From: Bremerella sp. JC817 | GTDB lineage: Bacteria > Planctomycetota > Planctomycetia > Pirellulales > Pirellulaceae | Length of the DNA: 64,000 bases | Direction: 5' to 3' | Assembly (NCBI RefSeq): GCF_040718835.1 | Contig: NZ_JBFEFG010000267.1 | Span: 603,501-667,500 of the forward strand | Part shown: piece by piece, positions 27,185 through 36,510 of the stretch | Position numbering within the stretch: position 1 is the stretch's first letter | How the letters are laid out: every line of letters begins with the position of its first letter | Notes under the pieces: model-generated | The model's database searches: none | What the model saw: only the letters and a program-made list of their open reading frames with translations | What the model was told of the DNA's origin: nothing | Made by a program: the position numbers and the translations under genes

Positions 27185-27763
27185 TTAACCTTCCGTGGCG
27201 GACGATCCACCTTCCAAGCGAGACATCAACCAGGCCTTGGCCAATCGCCAGTCGCCTTTGACGGTCGAAACCGAAACGTCCAGTGCGGCTGCCGTTTCTT
27301 CCACGGTCATGCCTGCGAAATATCGCATTTCGATGATCTTGGCGTGGCGAGGGTTCAGCTTGGCCAGTTCGGTCAGCAGCTCATCCAGTTCGACCAGATC
27401 GACATTCCCCTGCGGGTCGCCCGCGACGAGCCCTTCTTCCAGCGTGATTCGCTGGGCACCTTTGCCACGCTTGGCGGCGTTTTTGGTGCGTGCGTGATCG
27501 ACCAGAATCCGACGCATGATGTTCGAGGCGACCGCACAGAAATGCGCCTTTCCCTTCCACTGCACTCGATTTTGATCGACCAGCTTCAGAAAAGCTTCGT
27601 GCACCAGGGCCGTAGCTTGCAGCGTATGGTCGGCCCTTTCGTTGCGCATATGCTGACTGGCGATCCCCTTCAGTTCCTGATAAAGAACCGGCAACAGCTT
27701 TTCTGCCGCATCCTGATTCCCCTCAGAAAGGGAAGCGAGCAGGCTTTCCACGTCGTCGCTCAT
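27185..27763 (-). CDS. ECF RNA polymerase sigma factor (planctomycete type)
   Basis: This 192-aa sigma-70 family factor of the extracytoplasmic-function group has region 2 from about residue 16 (DAAEKLLPVLYQELKGIA, ATALVHEAFLKLVD, KAHFCAVASNIMRRILVDHAR) and region 4 near 130-185 (LNPRHAKIIEMRYFAGMTVEETAAALDVS helix-turn-helix). The sequence fits the group found mostly in Planctomycetes, Verrucomicrobia and Acidobacteria that is encoded with Ser/Thr kinases instead of an anti-sigma factor. No anti-sigma gene is next to it. It leads the two-gene operon; its promoter lies in the divergent gap 27764-27904. Confidence 0.95.
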   Translation of the reverse strand: MSDDVESLLASLSEGNQDAAEKLLPVLYQELKGIASQHMRNERADHTLQATALVHEAFLKLVDQNRVQWKGKAHFCAVASNIMRRILVDHARTKNAAKRGKGAQRITLEEGLVAGDPQGNVDLVELDELLTELAKLNPRHAKIIEMRYFAGMTVEETAAALDVSVSTVKGDWRLAKAWLMSRLEGGSSATEG

Positions 27764-27904
27764 GGAGTTTTCGTTTTCCTGTTAGGGCAGAGAAGGGGGG
27801 CCCGGCTTGATTCTCTTGGCCTCCACGTCTAGCTTAACAGTCGACAGGGCAGCCGAGAATGCTCTGCCGAGATTTGTTGGCCAGCCGGAAATCGAAGGAT
27901 CGCG

Positions 27905-29476
27905 ATGAACCTGGTAATCGTGCACCACCACCTGAATCGCGGCGGCGTCACCCAGGTGATCTTAAATCACCTGCGAGCCCTGCATGAAGCTGGTGCTACT
28001 GAGGCGTTCGACCGTATTGTGGTACTTTACGGCGGTCGGAAGACTGGCTGGCCTGAGGCCTCCGAGCCTGCTCTGGAAGACGTCCAGCTGGAAGTCGTTC
28101 CGAGCATCGATTACGACTCGGTCGTTCCCGCAGGCAGCCCCGATCCTTACACCGCCACCAGCGAATCGCTTCAGCGGCTCGATCTAACGCCGGATGAAAC
28201 CATCCTGCATGTGCACAATCACACGCTCGGGAAGAATGTCGCCTGGCCGAAAGCACTCGCCCACCTGGCGAACGACGGCTACCGCATGCTGCTGCAGTTG
28301 CACGATTTTGCCGAAGACTTTCGCCCCGATAACTATCGCCGCCAGGTCGAGTTCTATGCCGAAAAGGGAAGCGGCATGGCTGGCGTTTACTTCCAGGCAC
28401 CGCACGTCCACTACGCCGTATTGAATTCTCGCGACCGCGAACTGCTGCATCACGCAGGCCTCGACGAAGCCAAGCTGGCCTGGCTTCCCAACCCGGTCGA
28501 TCCATTCCCCGCTTTGCCACATCGATCCGATGTTCGCAAAAAACTAGCTGATACGTTCGGAGTTAAGTCAAACGAATGCTACGTGCTGTATCCCGTGCGT
28601 GGGATCCGCCGCAAGAACGTCGGCGAGATGCTGCTTTGGTCCGCGCTCACGCCAGGTCCGGCAACTTTCGCGATCACGCTCGCCCCGGTCAATCCGGTGG
28701 AACTGAAGCCTTATGAAAAATGGAAGGCACTCGCCGAAGAGTTAAAGCTGCCTTGCAAGTTTAATGTCGGCGGCGAAGGTGGTCTGACTTATCTCGAGAA
28801 CCTGGCCGCGGCCGACGCGATTATCAACACCAGCGTTGCCGAGGGATTTGGTCTCGTATTTCTGGAAGCGTGGCTGAGCGAGAACCTACTGATTGGTCGC
28901 GATCTGCCCGAGATTTCCGCCGATTTCAAAGAAGCAGGCCTGCGGCTTGATAGTTTGTCGGCCGCGATGTGGATCCCCAAACGCTGTCCAATCGACGGAC
29001 GCATGGTCTTTTCGGAATCAAACTATCGGACGCGAATGCGGGAACTGTTCAGCCAGGTACTCGTCGACTTCGGTCAGGAAGAGCCCGACCTGGAAGACTT
29101 CGAGCAGAAGCTGGACGAACGCCTGGCGGAAGACTGGATCGACTTCGCCCTGCTGACGGTCGAAGCGCAAACCGAAGTGATCCGGCAAGTCGCCAGCGAT
29201 CCGGAGCTCGCCGCGGCAATCGTACAAGAGAACGCTCACGTGATGCGTCCGCTCACCGAAGAGAACGTGAACTTCGACGCGACGATTCAAATCAACTCGC
29301 AAATCGTGTTGACAAAGTTCGGCCTGAAGGGGACCGGTCAACGATTGCGGGAGCGTTACGAATTGCTGAAGAAACTGAACCCTGGCCCTGTCTCTTCGTT
29401 CAACGGGGCCAATAAGATCTTGCGACAACTGGTCGACATCAAACGATTTCAGCCAGTGCGATTGGAAAACGGATGA
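27905..29476 (+). CDS. GT-B glycosyltransferase, first gene of compatible-solute operon
   Basis: This 523-aa protein is longer than a typical GT4 enzyme. It begins LVIVHHHLNRGGVTQVILNHL, a GT-B acceptor-domain glycine loop, and carries the EX7E motif in TSVAEGFGLVFLEAWLSEN near residue 316, then a 190-residue C-terminal extension that is largely helical. It is one of two GT-B enzymes in an operon with a HAD phosphatase, a GH13_18 phosphorylase and GpgS, so it may transfer mannose or glucose onto glucosyl-3-phosphoglycerate or a related glycoside (MggA-like). This assignment is inferred. Its stop overlaps the next start by 4 nt (ATGA). Confidence 0.85.
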   Translation: MNLVIVHHHLNRGGVTQVILNHLRALHEAGATEAFDRIVVLYGGRKTGWPEASEPALEDVQLEVVPSIDYDSVVPAGSPDPYTATSESLQRLDLTPDETILHVHNHTLGKNVAWPKALAHLANDGYRMLLQLHDFAEDFRPDNYRRQVEFYAEKGSGMAGVYFQAPHVHYAVLNSRDRELLHHAGLDEAKLAWLPNPVDPFPALPHRSDVRKKLADTFGVKSNECYVLYPVRGIRRKNVGEMLLWSALTPGPATFAITLAPVNPVELKPYEKWKALAEELKLPCKFNVGGEGGLTYLENLAAADAIINTSVAEGFGLVFLEAWLSENLLIGRDLPEISADFKEAGLRLDSLSAAMWIPKRCPIDGRMVFSESNYRTRMRELFSQVLVDFGQEEPDLEDFEQKLDERLAEDWIDFALLTVEAQTEVIRQVASDPELAAAIVQENAHVMRPLTEENVNFDATIQINSQIVLTKFGLKGTGQRLRERYELLKKLNPGPVSSFNGANKILRQLVDIKRFQPVRLENG

Positions 29477-30354
29477 ACTGGCTCTCGGATATCTTGCAGC
29501 GTAATTGTCAGCCCCTGGAACCAATTCCGACGGAACTCTCTGCCGACCTGAAGGTTCTTCCTGATATCCAGGCGATCTTGTTCGATGTTTACGGAACGCT
29601 GCTGGTTAGCGGCAGCGGCGACGTCGGCACCGCGATGAACATGACCAAAGGAAGTGCTTTGGAAGCAGCACTTGGTGCCTGCGGAATCACCAGCAAGGTT
29701 CCCGCAGATGAATTGATCGCGCGACTGTACGCCGCCATCAAAGGTGATCACGAAGTTGCCACCAAAAGAGGCACTTCTTATCCCGAGGTCGTGATCGAGG
29801 AAATCTGGCAAAAAATTTTTGATGCCGCCATCGCTTCCCAGCAGATCGAAGTCCCCCCCGATTTCGACGTGAAGCGATTCGCTGTCGAGTTTGAAACCAG
29901 GGTGAATCCTACCTGGCCAATGCCTGATTTCAGCGAGGTTCTGGGGACGCTGCACCAGCGGGGCTATCGCTTGGGAATCATCAGTAACGCCCAGTTCTTT
30001 ACGCCAAAAATCGTGGAAACGTTCCTGCAATCGCCACTTGAGGAAAATGGATTCCCCCCGGAGAACTGTTTTTTCTCGTACGAGCATCGCGTTGCCAAGC
30101 CTGGGACCGACCTTTATTCAGCCGCTGCGCGGAGTTTATCCGACCAGGGAATCGACGTGTGTCATATTTTGTATGTTGGCAACGACATGCTGAACGACGT
30201 TCAACCAGCGGCCCAAGTTGGCATGAAAACTGCTCTCTTCGCAGGAGACCAGCGCAGCCTGAGGCTGCGGAAGGATGACGCTCGAATGTTGCCAATACAC
30301 CCTGATGTAACCCTCACACGACTTTCTGACATTTTGGCCTGTCTTCCGAGATAA
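29473..30354 (+). CDS. HAD family phosphatase, candidate glycosyl-3-phosphoglycerate phosphatase
   Basis: This 293-aa haloacid-dehalogenase-fold hydrolase has motif I ILFDVYGTLLVSGSG near residue 37 (nucleophile Asp; the usual general-acid Asp is Tyr, as in some HAD subfamilies), motif II IISNAQFF, motif III Lys in HRVAKPGTDLY and motif IV LYVGNDMLNDV. It is translationally coupled (ATGA) to the preceding glycosyltransferase. In Rhodopirellula baltica a dedicated phosphatase (MggB) removes phosphate from mannosylglucosyl-3-phosphoglycerate; the position in this operon suggests the same role here. Substrate is inferred from context. Confidence 0.85.
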   Translation: MNWLSDILQRNCQPLEPIPTELSADLKVLPDIQAILFDVYGTLLVSGSGDVGTAMNMTKGSALEAALGACGITSKVPADELIARLYAAIKGDHEVATKRGTSYPEVVIEEIWQKIFDAAIASQQIEVPPDFDVKRFAVEFETRVNPTWPMPDFSEVLGTLHQRGYRLGIISNAQFFTPKIVETFLQSPLEENGFPPENCFFSYEHRVAKPGTDLYSAAARSLSDQGIDVCHILYVGNDMLNDVQPAAQVGMKTALFAGDQRSLRLRKDDARMLPIHPDVTLTRLSDILACLPR

Positions 30355-30360
30355 TTCATC

Positions 30361-31641
30361 ATGAACATTCCTGAAATCACAGGCCACAATATTGGCTTTG
30401 TGGGGACTCGTTTCGCAGGCACCGACGGTGTGTCGCTGGAAGCTGCGAAGTGGGCCAAGGTGTTGTGGGATAACAAGCATGTCAGCTACTGGTACGGTGG
30501 GAAGATGGATACCAATCCAGACATCACCAGCCTGGTACCCCATGCCTATTTCGGTCATCCCGATATTCAGTGGATCAATCGAAGGATCTTCGGCACGACG
30601 ACCCGCGACCCCGAGGTCTCGCGAAGAATTTTCGCCCTGGCCGAATACCTCAAGCACACACTTTACGAGTTCACCCGTCGGTTCAATATCGAGGTGATGA
30701 TTGTGCAAAACGCCCTGTGCATTCCAATGAATGTTCCACTGGGCGTCGCCATCACCATGTTCATTGCCGAGACCGGCTTCCCGACTATCGCTCACCATCA
30801 CGATTTCTACTGGGAACGCGATCGGTTCTCGGTGAACGCGGTGGGTGACATCTTGTCGATGGCATTTCCACCGACGCTGCCATCGATTCAGCATGTGACG
30901 ATTAACCTGCCTGGTCAGGCCGATCTGTCGCACCGCAAAGGTCAATCGTCGATCCTCGTGCCGAACGTTCTCGACTTCGAAGATCCACCGGTCCGTGACG
31001 AGTATCCTCTTAGCTTTAAAGAGGACATCGGACTTTCGCCTAACGACATCGTGATCTTGCAACCGACGCGTGTCGTGCCGCGAAAAGGGATCGAGCACGC
31101 GATCTCGCTGGTCAATTCGCTCAACAATCCTCAATACAAATTGGTCGTGACCCACGAATCTGGCGACGAGGGTGACGAGTACATGAATGCCTTGCAAGAG
31201 ATGGCCGATCGCCAGAACGTCGATCTTCGCTTTGTTGCCGACCGTGTCGGTGAAGAGCGCGGGCTCGATTCCGAAGGCCGCAAGATTTACACACTGGGCG
31301 ACTGTTACGCAGCCGCCGACTTCATTAGTTATCCGAGCCTTTACGAAGGTTTCGGCAACGCCTTGATCGAGGCGTTCTATTTCAAGAAACCGATCCTGGT
31401 GAATCGCTATTCGATCTTCGTGACCGACATCGAGCCCAAGGGCTTCAAGGTCGTGACGATGAATGGCTATCTCACCAAGGACGTCGTCACCCAGGTTCGC
31501 AACCTGATGGAAGACGAAGCTTATCGCCAGGAAGTGGTCGAGCACAACTTTGAACTGGGCAAGCGTTTCTTTAGCTACTCGGTGCTCAAACGCAAACTGC
31601 GGGCCCTGGTGACCAACTTCACCGGTATGGACGATTTATAA
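30361..31641 (+). CDS. GT-B glycosyltransferase, candidate MggA-type enzyme
   Basis: This 426-aa protein starts 6 nt after the HAD gene. The N-terminal domain has [22 protein letters not shown], a glycine loop typical of retaining GT-B enzymes, and [18 protein letters not shown] around residue 139. The donor domain shows [17 protein letters not shown] near residue 234 and the EX7E motif in [16 protein letters not shown] near residue 325. Length and context fit mannosylglucosyl-3-phosphoglycerate synthase, but the other GT-B enzyme in the operon is also possible. Confidence 0.87.
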   Translation: MNIPEITGHNIGFVGTRFAGTDGVSLEAAKWAKVLWDNKHVSYWYGGKMDTNPDITSLVPHAYFGHPDIQWINRRIFGTTTRDPEVSRRIFALAEYLKHTLYEFTRRFNIEVMIVQNALCIPMNVPLGVAITMFIAETGFPTIAHHHDFYWERDRFSVNAVGDILSMAFPPTLPSIQHVTINLPGQADLSHRKGQSSILVPNVLDFEDPPVRDEYPLSFKEDIGLSPNDIVILQPTRVVPRKGIEHAISLVNSLNNPQYKLVVTHESGDEGDEYMNALQEMADRQNVDLRFVADRVGEERGLDSEGRKIYTLGDCYAAADFISYPSLYEGFGNALIEAFYFKKPILVNRYSIFVTDIEPKGFKVVTMNGYLTKDVVTQVRNLMEDEAYRQEVVEHNFELGKRFFSYSVLKRKLRALVTNFTGMDDL

Positions 31642-31690
31642 AGCTTGTCGTGTGTTGGCCCCAGACGCGACAATCGAATAGGGAGGTTCC

Positions 31691-33424
31691 ATGATCGGCA
31701 CGTCAGAACAACACGATACTCTTAAGATGCACCTGACTCGGATGTATGGCGAGTCAACTGCCGACGTCGTTCTGCCGCGTATCGTCGAACTGCTGGAGTC
31801 GTACACCGCCAAGATCCCGGCCGCCAAACGTATCGGCTGGGACGAGACCGACGTCGTGCTGATCACCTATGCCGACCAGGTCTATGGTACTGACAAGCCG
31901 CCGCTGGCAGTGCTTCGCGAGTTCCTGGTGCAGCATGGCTATCAGGACCTGATCAACACGGTTCACCTGCTTCCATTTTATCCGTATACGTCCGACGATG
32001 GATTCTCTGTCGTCGACTACAAGCAAGTCGATCCAGGTTCTGGCGATTGGCCGGACGTGGCTGGCCTGGCGGAAGATTTCAATCTCGCCTTCGACTTCGT
32101 GACGAACCACTGCTCGCAGAAAAACGAATGGTTTCAGAAGTACCTCGCCGGTGAAAAACCTTACGACGAGTTCTTTATCGACGTTGATCCCAGCACCGAC
32201 CTGAGCGCCGTCGTCCGTCCAAGAGCGTTGCCTCTGCTGACGCCGTTTCCATCGGCATCTGGTGAAAAGCATGTCTGGACAACCTTCAGCGCCGACCAGG
32301 TCGACCTGAATTTCGGCAGCCCGGAAGTCTTGCTGGCGATGCTCGATGTGCTGCTTTTTTATATCGAGAACGGTGCCCGTATTGTCCGCCTCGATGCGAT
32401 CGCGTTCCTATGGAAAACGATCGGCACGAATTGCCTGCATCTGGATGAAACGCATGAGGCAGTCAAACTGATGCGAACGGCGACCGAGATGGTCGCTCCG
32501 CACGTGCTGCTGCTCACCGAAACCAACGTCCCGCATGCCGAGAACATCAGCTACTTTGGCCTGGCGGACGAAGCACACATGGTCTATCAGTTCAGCTTGC
32601 CGCCGCTGCTTTACGATGCCTACCTGAACGAAGATGCCAGTTCGCTCAACGAGTGGATGCAATCGCTGTACGACATTCCTGCCGGAACGACTTACTTCAA
32701 CTTCACCGCCTCGCACGATGGCATTGGGGTGCGACCTCTGGAAGGACTCGTTCCTTCGGAACGCCTCGATAAACTAGTCACCGCGACGCGCGATCGAGGC
32801 GGCCTGGTCGGTATGCGAACGATGCCCGACGGATCGCAGAAGCCGTACGAGTTGAACATCACCTACGTCGACGCGATGGGCGAACCGGAAGGGTTCGGTC
32901 CTGAACTGCATGCGGCCCGCTTCCTGGCAACTCAGGCCATCATGCTGGCAATGAAGGGGATCCCTGGGATCTACTTCCATAGCCTGGTCGGCACGCAGAA
33001 CCATATCACCGGCGTCGAAGAAAGTGGCATTCCACGCCGCATTAATCGCCGCAAGTTCGAGCGTCTGGAACTTGAGAACCAGATCTCGAAGCCAGACTCG
33101 CTGCAGCAGCGCGTGTTCCATGGCTATCAATCGCTGTTGAAGGCGCGGATCGCCCAGCCAGCGTTTCATCCCGATGGCCCGAGCGAAGTCTACGCGACCG
33201 GCAATCCGGCCATCTTCGGTTTCCTTCGTACGTCACCGGAGCGAGACCAAACGATTCTGGTACTCGCGAACCTGACCGACAAACTGCAAAGCTTGCCCCT
33301 CAGCGATCCTAAGCTGAAAGAGCTGAAATACGACGCGATCAGCGAATCGTTCGTCGTCGAGTCGCAAGGCATCACGCTTGATCCTTACCAGGTTGTCTGG
33401 CTGACTGAGCCGGACGAGACGTAA
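31691..33424 (+). CDS. GH13_18 sugar phosphorylase (sucrose/glucosylglycerate phosphorylase type)
   Basis: This 577-aa alpha-amylase-superfamily enzyme cleaves an alpha-glucoside with phosphate to give glucose 1-phosphate. Barrel motifs are visible: VHLLPFYPYTSDDGFSVVDY, FDFVTNHCSQKNEWF, nucleophile Asp in RIVRLDAIAFLWK, acid/base Glu in LLTETNVPH and the stabiliser Asp in TASHDGIGVRP. GH13_18 includes sucrose, glucosylglycerol and glucosylglycerate phosphorylases. Lying directly before gpgS, glucosylglycerate or a related solute is the likely substrate, giving the cell a way to recover the sugar when osmotic stress ends. It follows the glycosyltransferase by 49 nt. Confidence 0.93.
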   Translation: MIGTSEQHDTLKMHLTRMYGESTADVVLPRIVELLESYTAKIPAAKRIGWDETDVVLITYADQVYGTDKPPLAVLREFLVQHGYQDLINTVHLLPFYPYTSDDGFSVVDYKQVDPGSGDWPDVAGLAEDFNLAFDFVTNHCSQKNEWFQKYLAGEKPYDEFFIDVDPSTDLSAVVRPRALPLLTPFPSASGEKHVWTTFSADQVDLNFGSPEVLLAMLDVLLFYIENGARIVRLDAIAFLWKTIGTNCLHLDETHEAVKLMRTATEMVAPHVLLLTETNVPHAENISYFGLADEAHMVYQFSLPPLLYDAYLNEDASSLNEWMQSLYDIPAGTTYFNFTASHDGIGVRPLEGLVPSERLDKLVTATRDRGGLVGMRTMPDGSQKPYELNITYVDAMGEPEGFGPELHAARFLATQAIMLAMKGIPGIYFHSLVGTQNHITGVEESGIPRRINRRKFERLELENQISKPDSLQQRVFHGYQSLLKARIAQPAFHPDGPSEVYATGNPAIFGFLRTSPERDQTILVLANLTDKLQSLPLSDPKLKELKYDAISESFVVESQGITLDPYQVVWLTEPDET

Positions 33425-33481
33425 ACGCCCCTTATCAACAGCCCATCCCACACCCCAGTTCCCGGCGAGGAGTAACCCCAC

Positions 33482-34702
33482 TTGTCCGACTTTATCCAAC
33501 AAGGCCCAATCTCTACACTGCACGATTTCGGCACGGTCGATTCGGCGCAGTTGGAGCAAACGCTGGTCGATGCGACGAGCGAATACCCAATGGGGTTGAT
33601 CTTGCCGGTCACGGCCAGCGACATGCGAGCCCCGGCCTTCTCGACCATTATGAAGGAACTGGAAGGCACGTCGTTTCTGAAGACGATTGTGATCGTGTTG
33701 AACCGGGCAGAGTCGGTGGACGATTATCGCGAGTGCCGCCAGTTAACGTCCGGCCTGGGCAACATGGCTCGTGTGCTGTGGACCGATGGTCCGCGAGGGA
33801 TTGCCGCTTTCCAACAGCTGACCGATGCAGGCTTCAACGTTTCCGTTCCCGGCAAGGGACGAGCCGTATGGACCGCGTTTGGCTACTTGCTGGCCGATCC
33901 TGAAATCAAAGCGATGGCGCTGCATGACTGCGACATCGTTAATTACCACCGCGACATGTTGATGCGGCTTTGCTTGCCGATGGCCCACCGCGGGTTCGAC
34001 TTCGATTTCTGCAAAGCGTACTACGCCCGAGTCACCGACCGGATGCATGGCCGCGTGGTTCGCTTGCTGATGACACCGCTGCTGCGATCGCTGATCGGTG
34101 TGATCGGCAACGACGACTTCCTGGTCTTCCTTGACAGCTTTCGCTACCCACTCTCAGGCGAGTTTGCCATCACGTCGACGCTGGTGCGTGCCAATCGCAT
34201 TCCCAGTGACTGGGGCCTGGAGGTGGGCACCTTGGCCGAAGTGTTCCGGAATACAAGCCCCAAGCGCATTTGCCAGATCGACCTGGGACATCCGTACGAA
34301 CACAAGCATCAGCCAGTCTCGCTGGAAGATGCTCAGCGCGGGCTGATGAAGATGACCTCCGACATCCTGCACAGCATCTACCGCACGCTTTCGAGTCGCG
34401 GGATCGTGTTCAGCATGGGGATGTTTAACACCCTGGAATCGGCTTACCTGCGTTATGCCCAGGACGCCATTCGGCAGTATCACGCCGACGCGGTAATCAA
34501 CGGCCTCTCGTTCGATCGTCACAGTGAAGAACAATCTGTCGAAGGCTTCGCCCGGCTGATCACGCAGTGCGGTCAAGAATTCTTCGAGAACCCTGTATCT
34601 GCCCACGAGATGCCGACCTGGACGCGTGTACGAAGTGCGCTGCCTGACTTCCCCAGCACGCTCCGTCGCATGGTTGAAGGTGACATGATGGAATACACCT
34701 AG
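33482..34702 (+). CDS. gpgS: Glucosyl-3-phosphoglycerate synthase (GT81 type)
   Basis: This 406-aa GT-A enzyme is expected to transfer glucose from a nucleotide donor to 3-phosphoglycerate, the first step of glucosylglycerate and mannosylglucosylglycerate synthesis. Features are PMGLILPVTASDM, IVIVLNRAESVDDY, PGKGRAVWTAFGYLL, the metal-binding DxD in LHDCDIVNYHRDM and the later DWGLEVGTLAEVF and HPYEHKHQP. The start is TTG at 33482, supported by GAGGAG about 10 nt upstream and by the absence of a nearby ATG. It is the last gene of the operon; a long stem-loop follows. Confidence 0.9.
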   Translation: MSDFIQQGPISTLHDFGTVDSAQLEQTLVDATSEYPMGLILPVTASDMRAPAFSTIMKELEGTSFLKTIVIVLNRAESVDDYRECRQLTSGLGNMARVLWTDGPRGIAAFQQLTDAGFNVSVPGKGRAVWTAFGYLLADPEIKAMALHDCDIVNYHRDMLMRLCLPMAHRGFDFDFCKAYYARVTDRMHGRVVRLLMTPLLRSLIGVIGNDDFLVFLDSFRYPLSGEFAITSTLVRANRIPSDWGLEVGTLAEVFRNTSPKRICQIDLGHPYEHKHQPVSLEDAQRGLMKMTSDILHSIYRTLSSRGIVFSMGMFNTLESAYLRYAQDAIRQYHADAVINGLSFDRHSEEQSVEGFARLITQCGQEFFENPVSAHEMPTWTRVRSALPDFPSTLRRMVEGDMMEYT

Positions 34703-34727
34703 TCGCTGCTTACGACTTCAAGAAATA

Positions 34728-34759
34728 GAAATGGCCGCGAATAAGTTCGCGGCCATTTC
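34728..34759. terminator. Bidirectional stem-loop between gpgS and the DUF1080 gene
   Basis: GAAATGGCCGCGAA (34728-34741) pairs perfectly over 14 bp with TTCGCGGCCATTTC (34746-34759) around a TAAG tetraloop. T-rich sequence follows on the minus strand (reading TATTTCTTG) and a short one on the plus strand. It serves both convergent genes. Confidence 0.8.
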
Positions 34760-34784
34760 TGTTGATCGGCGGGACGCAGATGCG

Positions 34785-35414
34785 TTAGTCGTCCAGACGA
34801 CGGACTTCGATGTCCTTGAACCAGACAGTGCTGCCTGGATCGTGAGCCTGCAGGGCGAAGGTGCCCTTGTCGAGGACTCGGGTGAAGTCATTACCTGGCT
34901 TGGCACCTTCTGGTTCGGTGTAATCCGCGGTGACTTCACCGTTGATCTTGATGATGACATGCTTGCCATCCACCTTGATGTAGTAGTCGAACCATTCGCC
35001 ATCCTTCGCTGGCGAGTTGTTCATGACGTCCTTCACCGAGTAAATGCCGCCGGTCTTCTTAGGATCGCCGTGAGTGTTGTTGACCTGGGCTTCGAAGCCA
35101 TACTTTGGCCAACCCTTGTCTTGGAACTTGGTGTGGAAGTAGATACCGCCGTTGCTGTTCTTGTCGGTCTTAACTTTCGCCTTGAACTCGAAGTTCTTGA
35201 AAGGCTTGTCTTCGCCCACGTAGAACAAGTGGCTGCGATCGCCCTTGGCAACAAAAGCGCCGTCTTCCACTGCCCACGATTGTGGGTTTTCGCTGATCTT
35301 CCAACCGTCGAAGGTCTTGCCGTCCATCAACGACTTCCATTCGCCTTCAGCGGCGGTTGCGACAGCGGTCAGCAACAAACAAAAAGCGGCACCAGCGGCC
35401 AAACGTTTCAACAT
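34785..35414 (-). CDS. Secreted DUF1080 protein (3-keto-disaccharide hydrolase-like)
   Basis: This 209-aa precursor has a signal peptide (LAAGAAFCLLLTAVATAA) and one DUF1080 beta-sandwich domain with the usual EWKSLMDGKTFDGWKIS opening, FKNFEFKAKVKTDKNSNGGIYFHT in the middle and DYTEPEG and WFKDIEVRRLDD at the end. The family is expanded in planctomycetes; some members cleave 3-keto-glucosides and others may only bind carbohydrate. It stands alone and converges on gpgS. Its promoter lies in 35415-35692, which also serves the CorA-like gene. Confidence 0.93.
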   Translation of the reverse strand: MLKRLAAGAAFCLLLTAVATAAEGEWKSLMDGKTFDGWKISENPQSWAVEDGAFVAKGDRSHLFYVGEDKPFKNFEFKAKVKTDKNSNGGIYFHTKFQDKGWPKYGFEAQVNNTHGDPKKTGGIYSVKDVMNNSPAKDGEWFDYYIKVDGKHVIIKINGEVTADYTEPEGAKPGNDFTRVLDKGTFALQAHDPGSTVWFKDIEVRRLDD

Positions 35415-35692
35415 GAGTTTTCCTTTACGAAGTGCGAATGTCTTCTTGGTCCGGGGATGGTTCGCGGCGGCGTTCAGGGTTTGTACCTATGCCCTGGGCA
35501 GTCACGACGCGATATTCAAGAACTGATTTTGGTTGAAACCCCGAGCGATGACAAGATTCCCAAACATTCCTGGACGGTTTTTATGGATTCGTGGCCATAT
35601 TCCTGTATTTTTTGATGTCTGTAGCGAATCCCATTCGGGAACCAATCTCAATTGCCCCAACATTTCACACCCCACATCTGGAGCGGTCGGCC

Positions 35693-36481
35693 ATGGCTAC
35701 CCCTTCGATTTTGCCAATGAGCTGGGAAGTCCCAGAGATTCTTCGGCAACGACTTGGCGATGGACCTGGTCGTCAGCGCGTGATGGAGGCCAACGGCCAC
35801 CTGCTGCTGGTCGTGCATCGTCCGCCGAAGCTGGGCGATCGCATTCGGAGCGGTCGCTATTTTTGGAGGTCGCCGGAAGGGAAATGGATTAGCAGCGATC
35901 TTGGCCAGGGCCCTTCCGCCATGCTCAAGCACCTGGACGAATACACTGTCGCGATCGAGAGGCTGGAGAAGGCCGAAAACGACGCCCAATCGAGCGAAGA
36001 CTATTTTCGAGTAATCAGCGAACTGGCCCCCTTGCTGCGAGCCACTAGAAACCTGCACGCGACGCTCCAGAAGGCTCGCGAACTCTCTGGCAACGATCGC
36101 CTGATGATCAACTATCGCGACCGCAGTTACGAACTCGAGCGTTCCGCCGAACTGCTCTACAACGAGTCGAAGAATGAGCTCGATTTCCTGATTGCCCAGC
36201 GCAGCGAACAACAAGCCGCGAGTTCACACCGCATGTCGGTCTCGGCACATCGGCTCAATATCCTGGTGGCGTTGTTCTTTCCGATCGCTACTTTGGCAAC
36301 CGTGTTCGGTTCGTCGCTCCGCCACGGGTTCGAGACCGCCAATGCGCCGTACCCATTTTTGACGATGCTGGTTGTCGGCTTCCTGCTTGGCTTGTTTCTG
36401 AACTGGTTCATCAACGTGCCGATCGATCCCAAGCCTCGCAAACGCCCCGGCGTCGATGCCCGCGTACCCCGCTCGCCCTAG
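35693..36481 (+). CDS. CorA-like membrane protein lacking the GMN motif
   Basis: This 262-aa protein starts at the ATG at 35693; the frame extends upstream to 35591 but without a credible start. The N-terminal 180 residues are soluble, with long helices (LRATRNLHATLQKA to NESKNELDFL). The end has two hydrophobic helices, LNILVALFFPIATLATVFGSSL and YPFLTMLVVGFLLGLFLNWF. Helix layout and the phrase LATVFGSS resemble the pore helices of CorA magnesium channels, where YGMN follows. Here GMN is replaced by GSS, so ion selectivity may be lost or changed. It is convergent with the ZIP transporter. Confidence 0.75.
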   Translation: MATPSILPMSWEVPEILRQRLGDGPGRQRVMEANGHLLLVVHRPPKLGDRIRSGRYFWRSPEGKWISSDLGQGPSAMLKHLDEYTVAIERLEKAENDAQSSEDYFRVISELAPLLRATRNLHATLQKARELSGNDRLMINYRDRSYELERSAELLYNESKNELDFLIAQRSEQQAASSHRMSVSAHRLNILVALFFPIATLATVFGSSLRHGFETANAPYPFLTMLVVGFLLGLFLNWFINVPIDPKPRKRPGVDARVPRSP

Positions 36482-36510
36482 CACCGGCGTGAGAATTTGC
36501 CGCGCGAAGA

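Noticed and set aside
34731..35615. Long plus-strand frame opposite the DUF1080 gene
   Set aside because: It is the antisense shadow of a clear secreted DUF1080 protein with a signal peptide on the minus strand.
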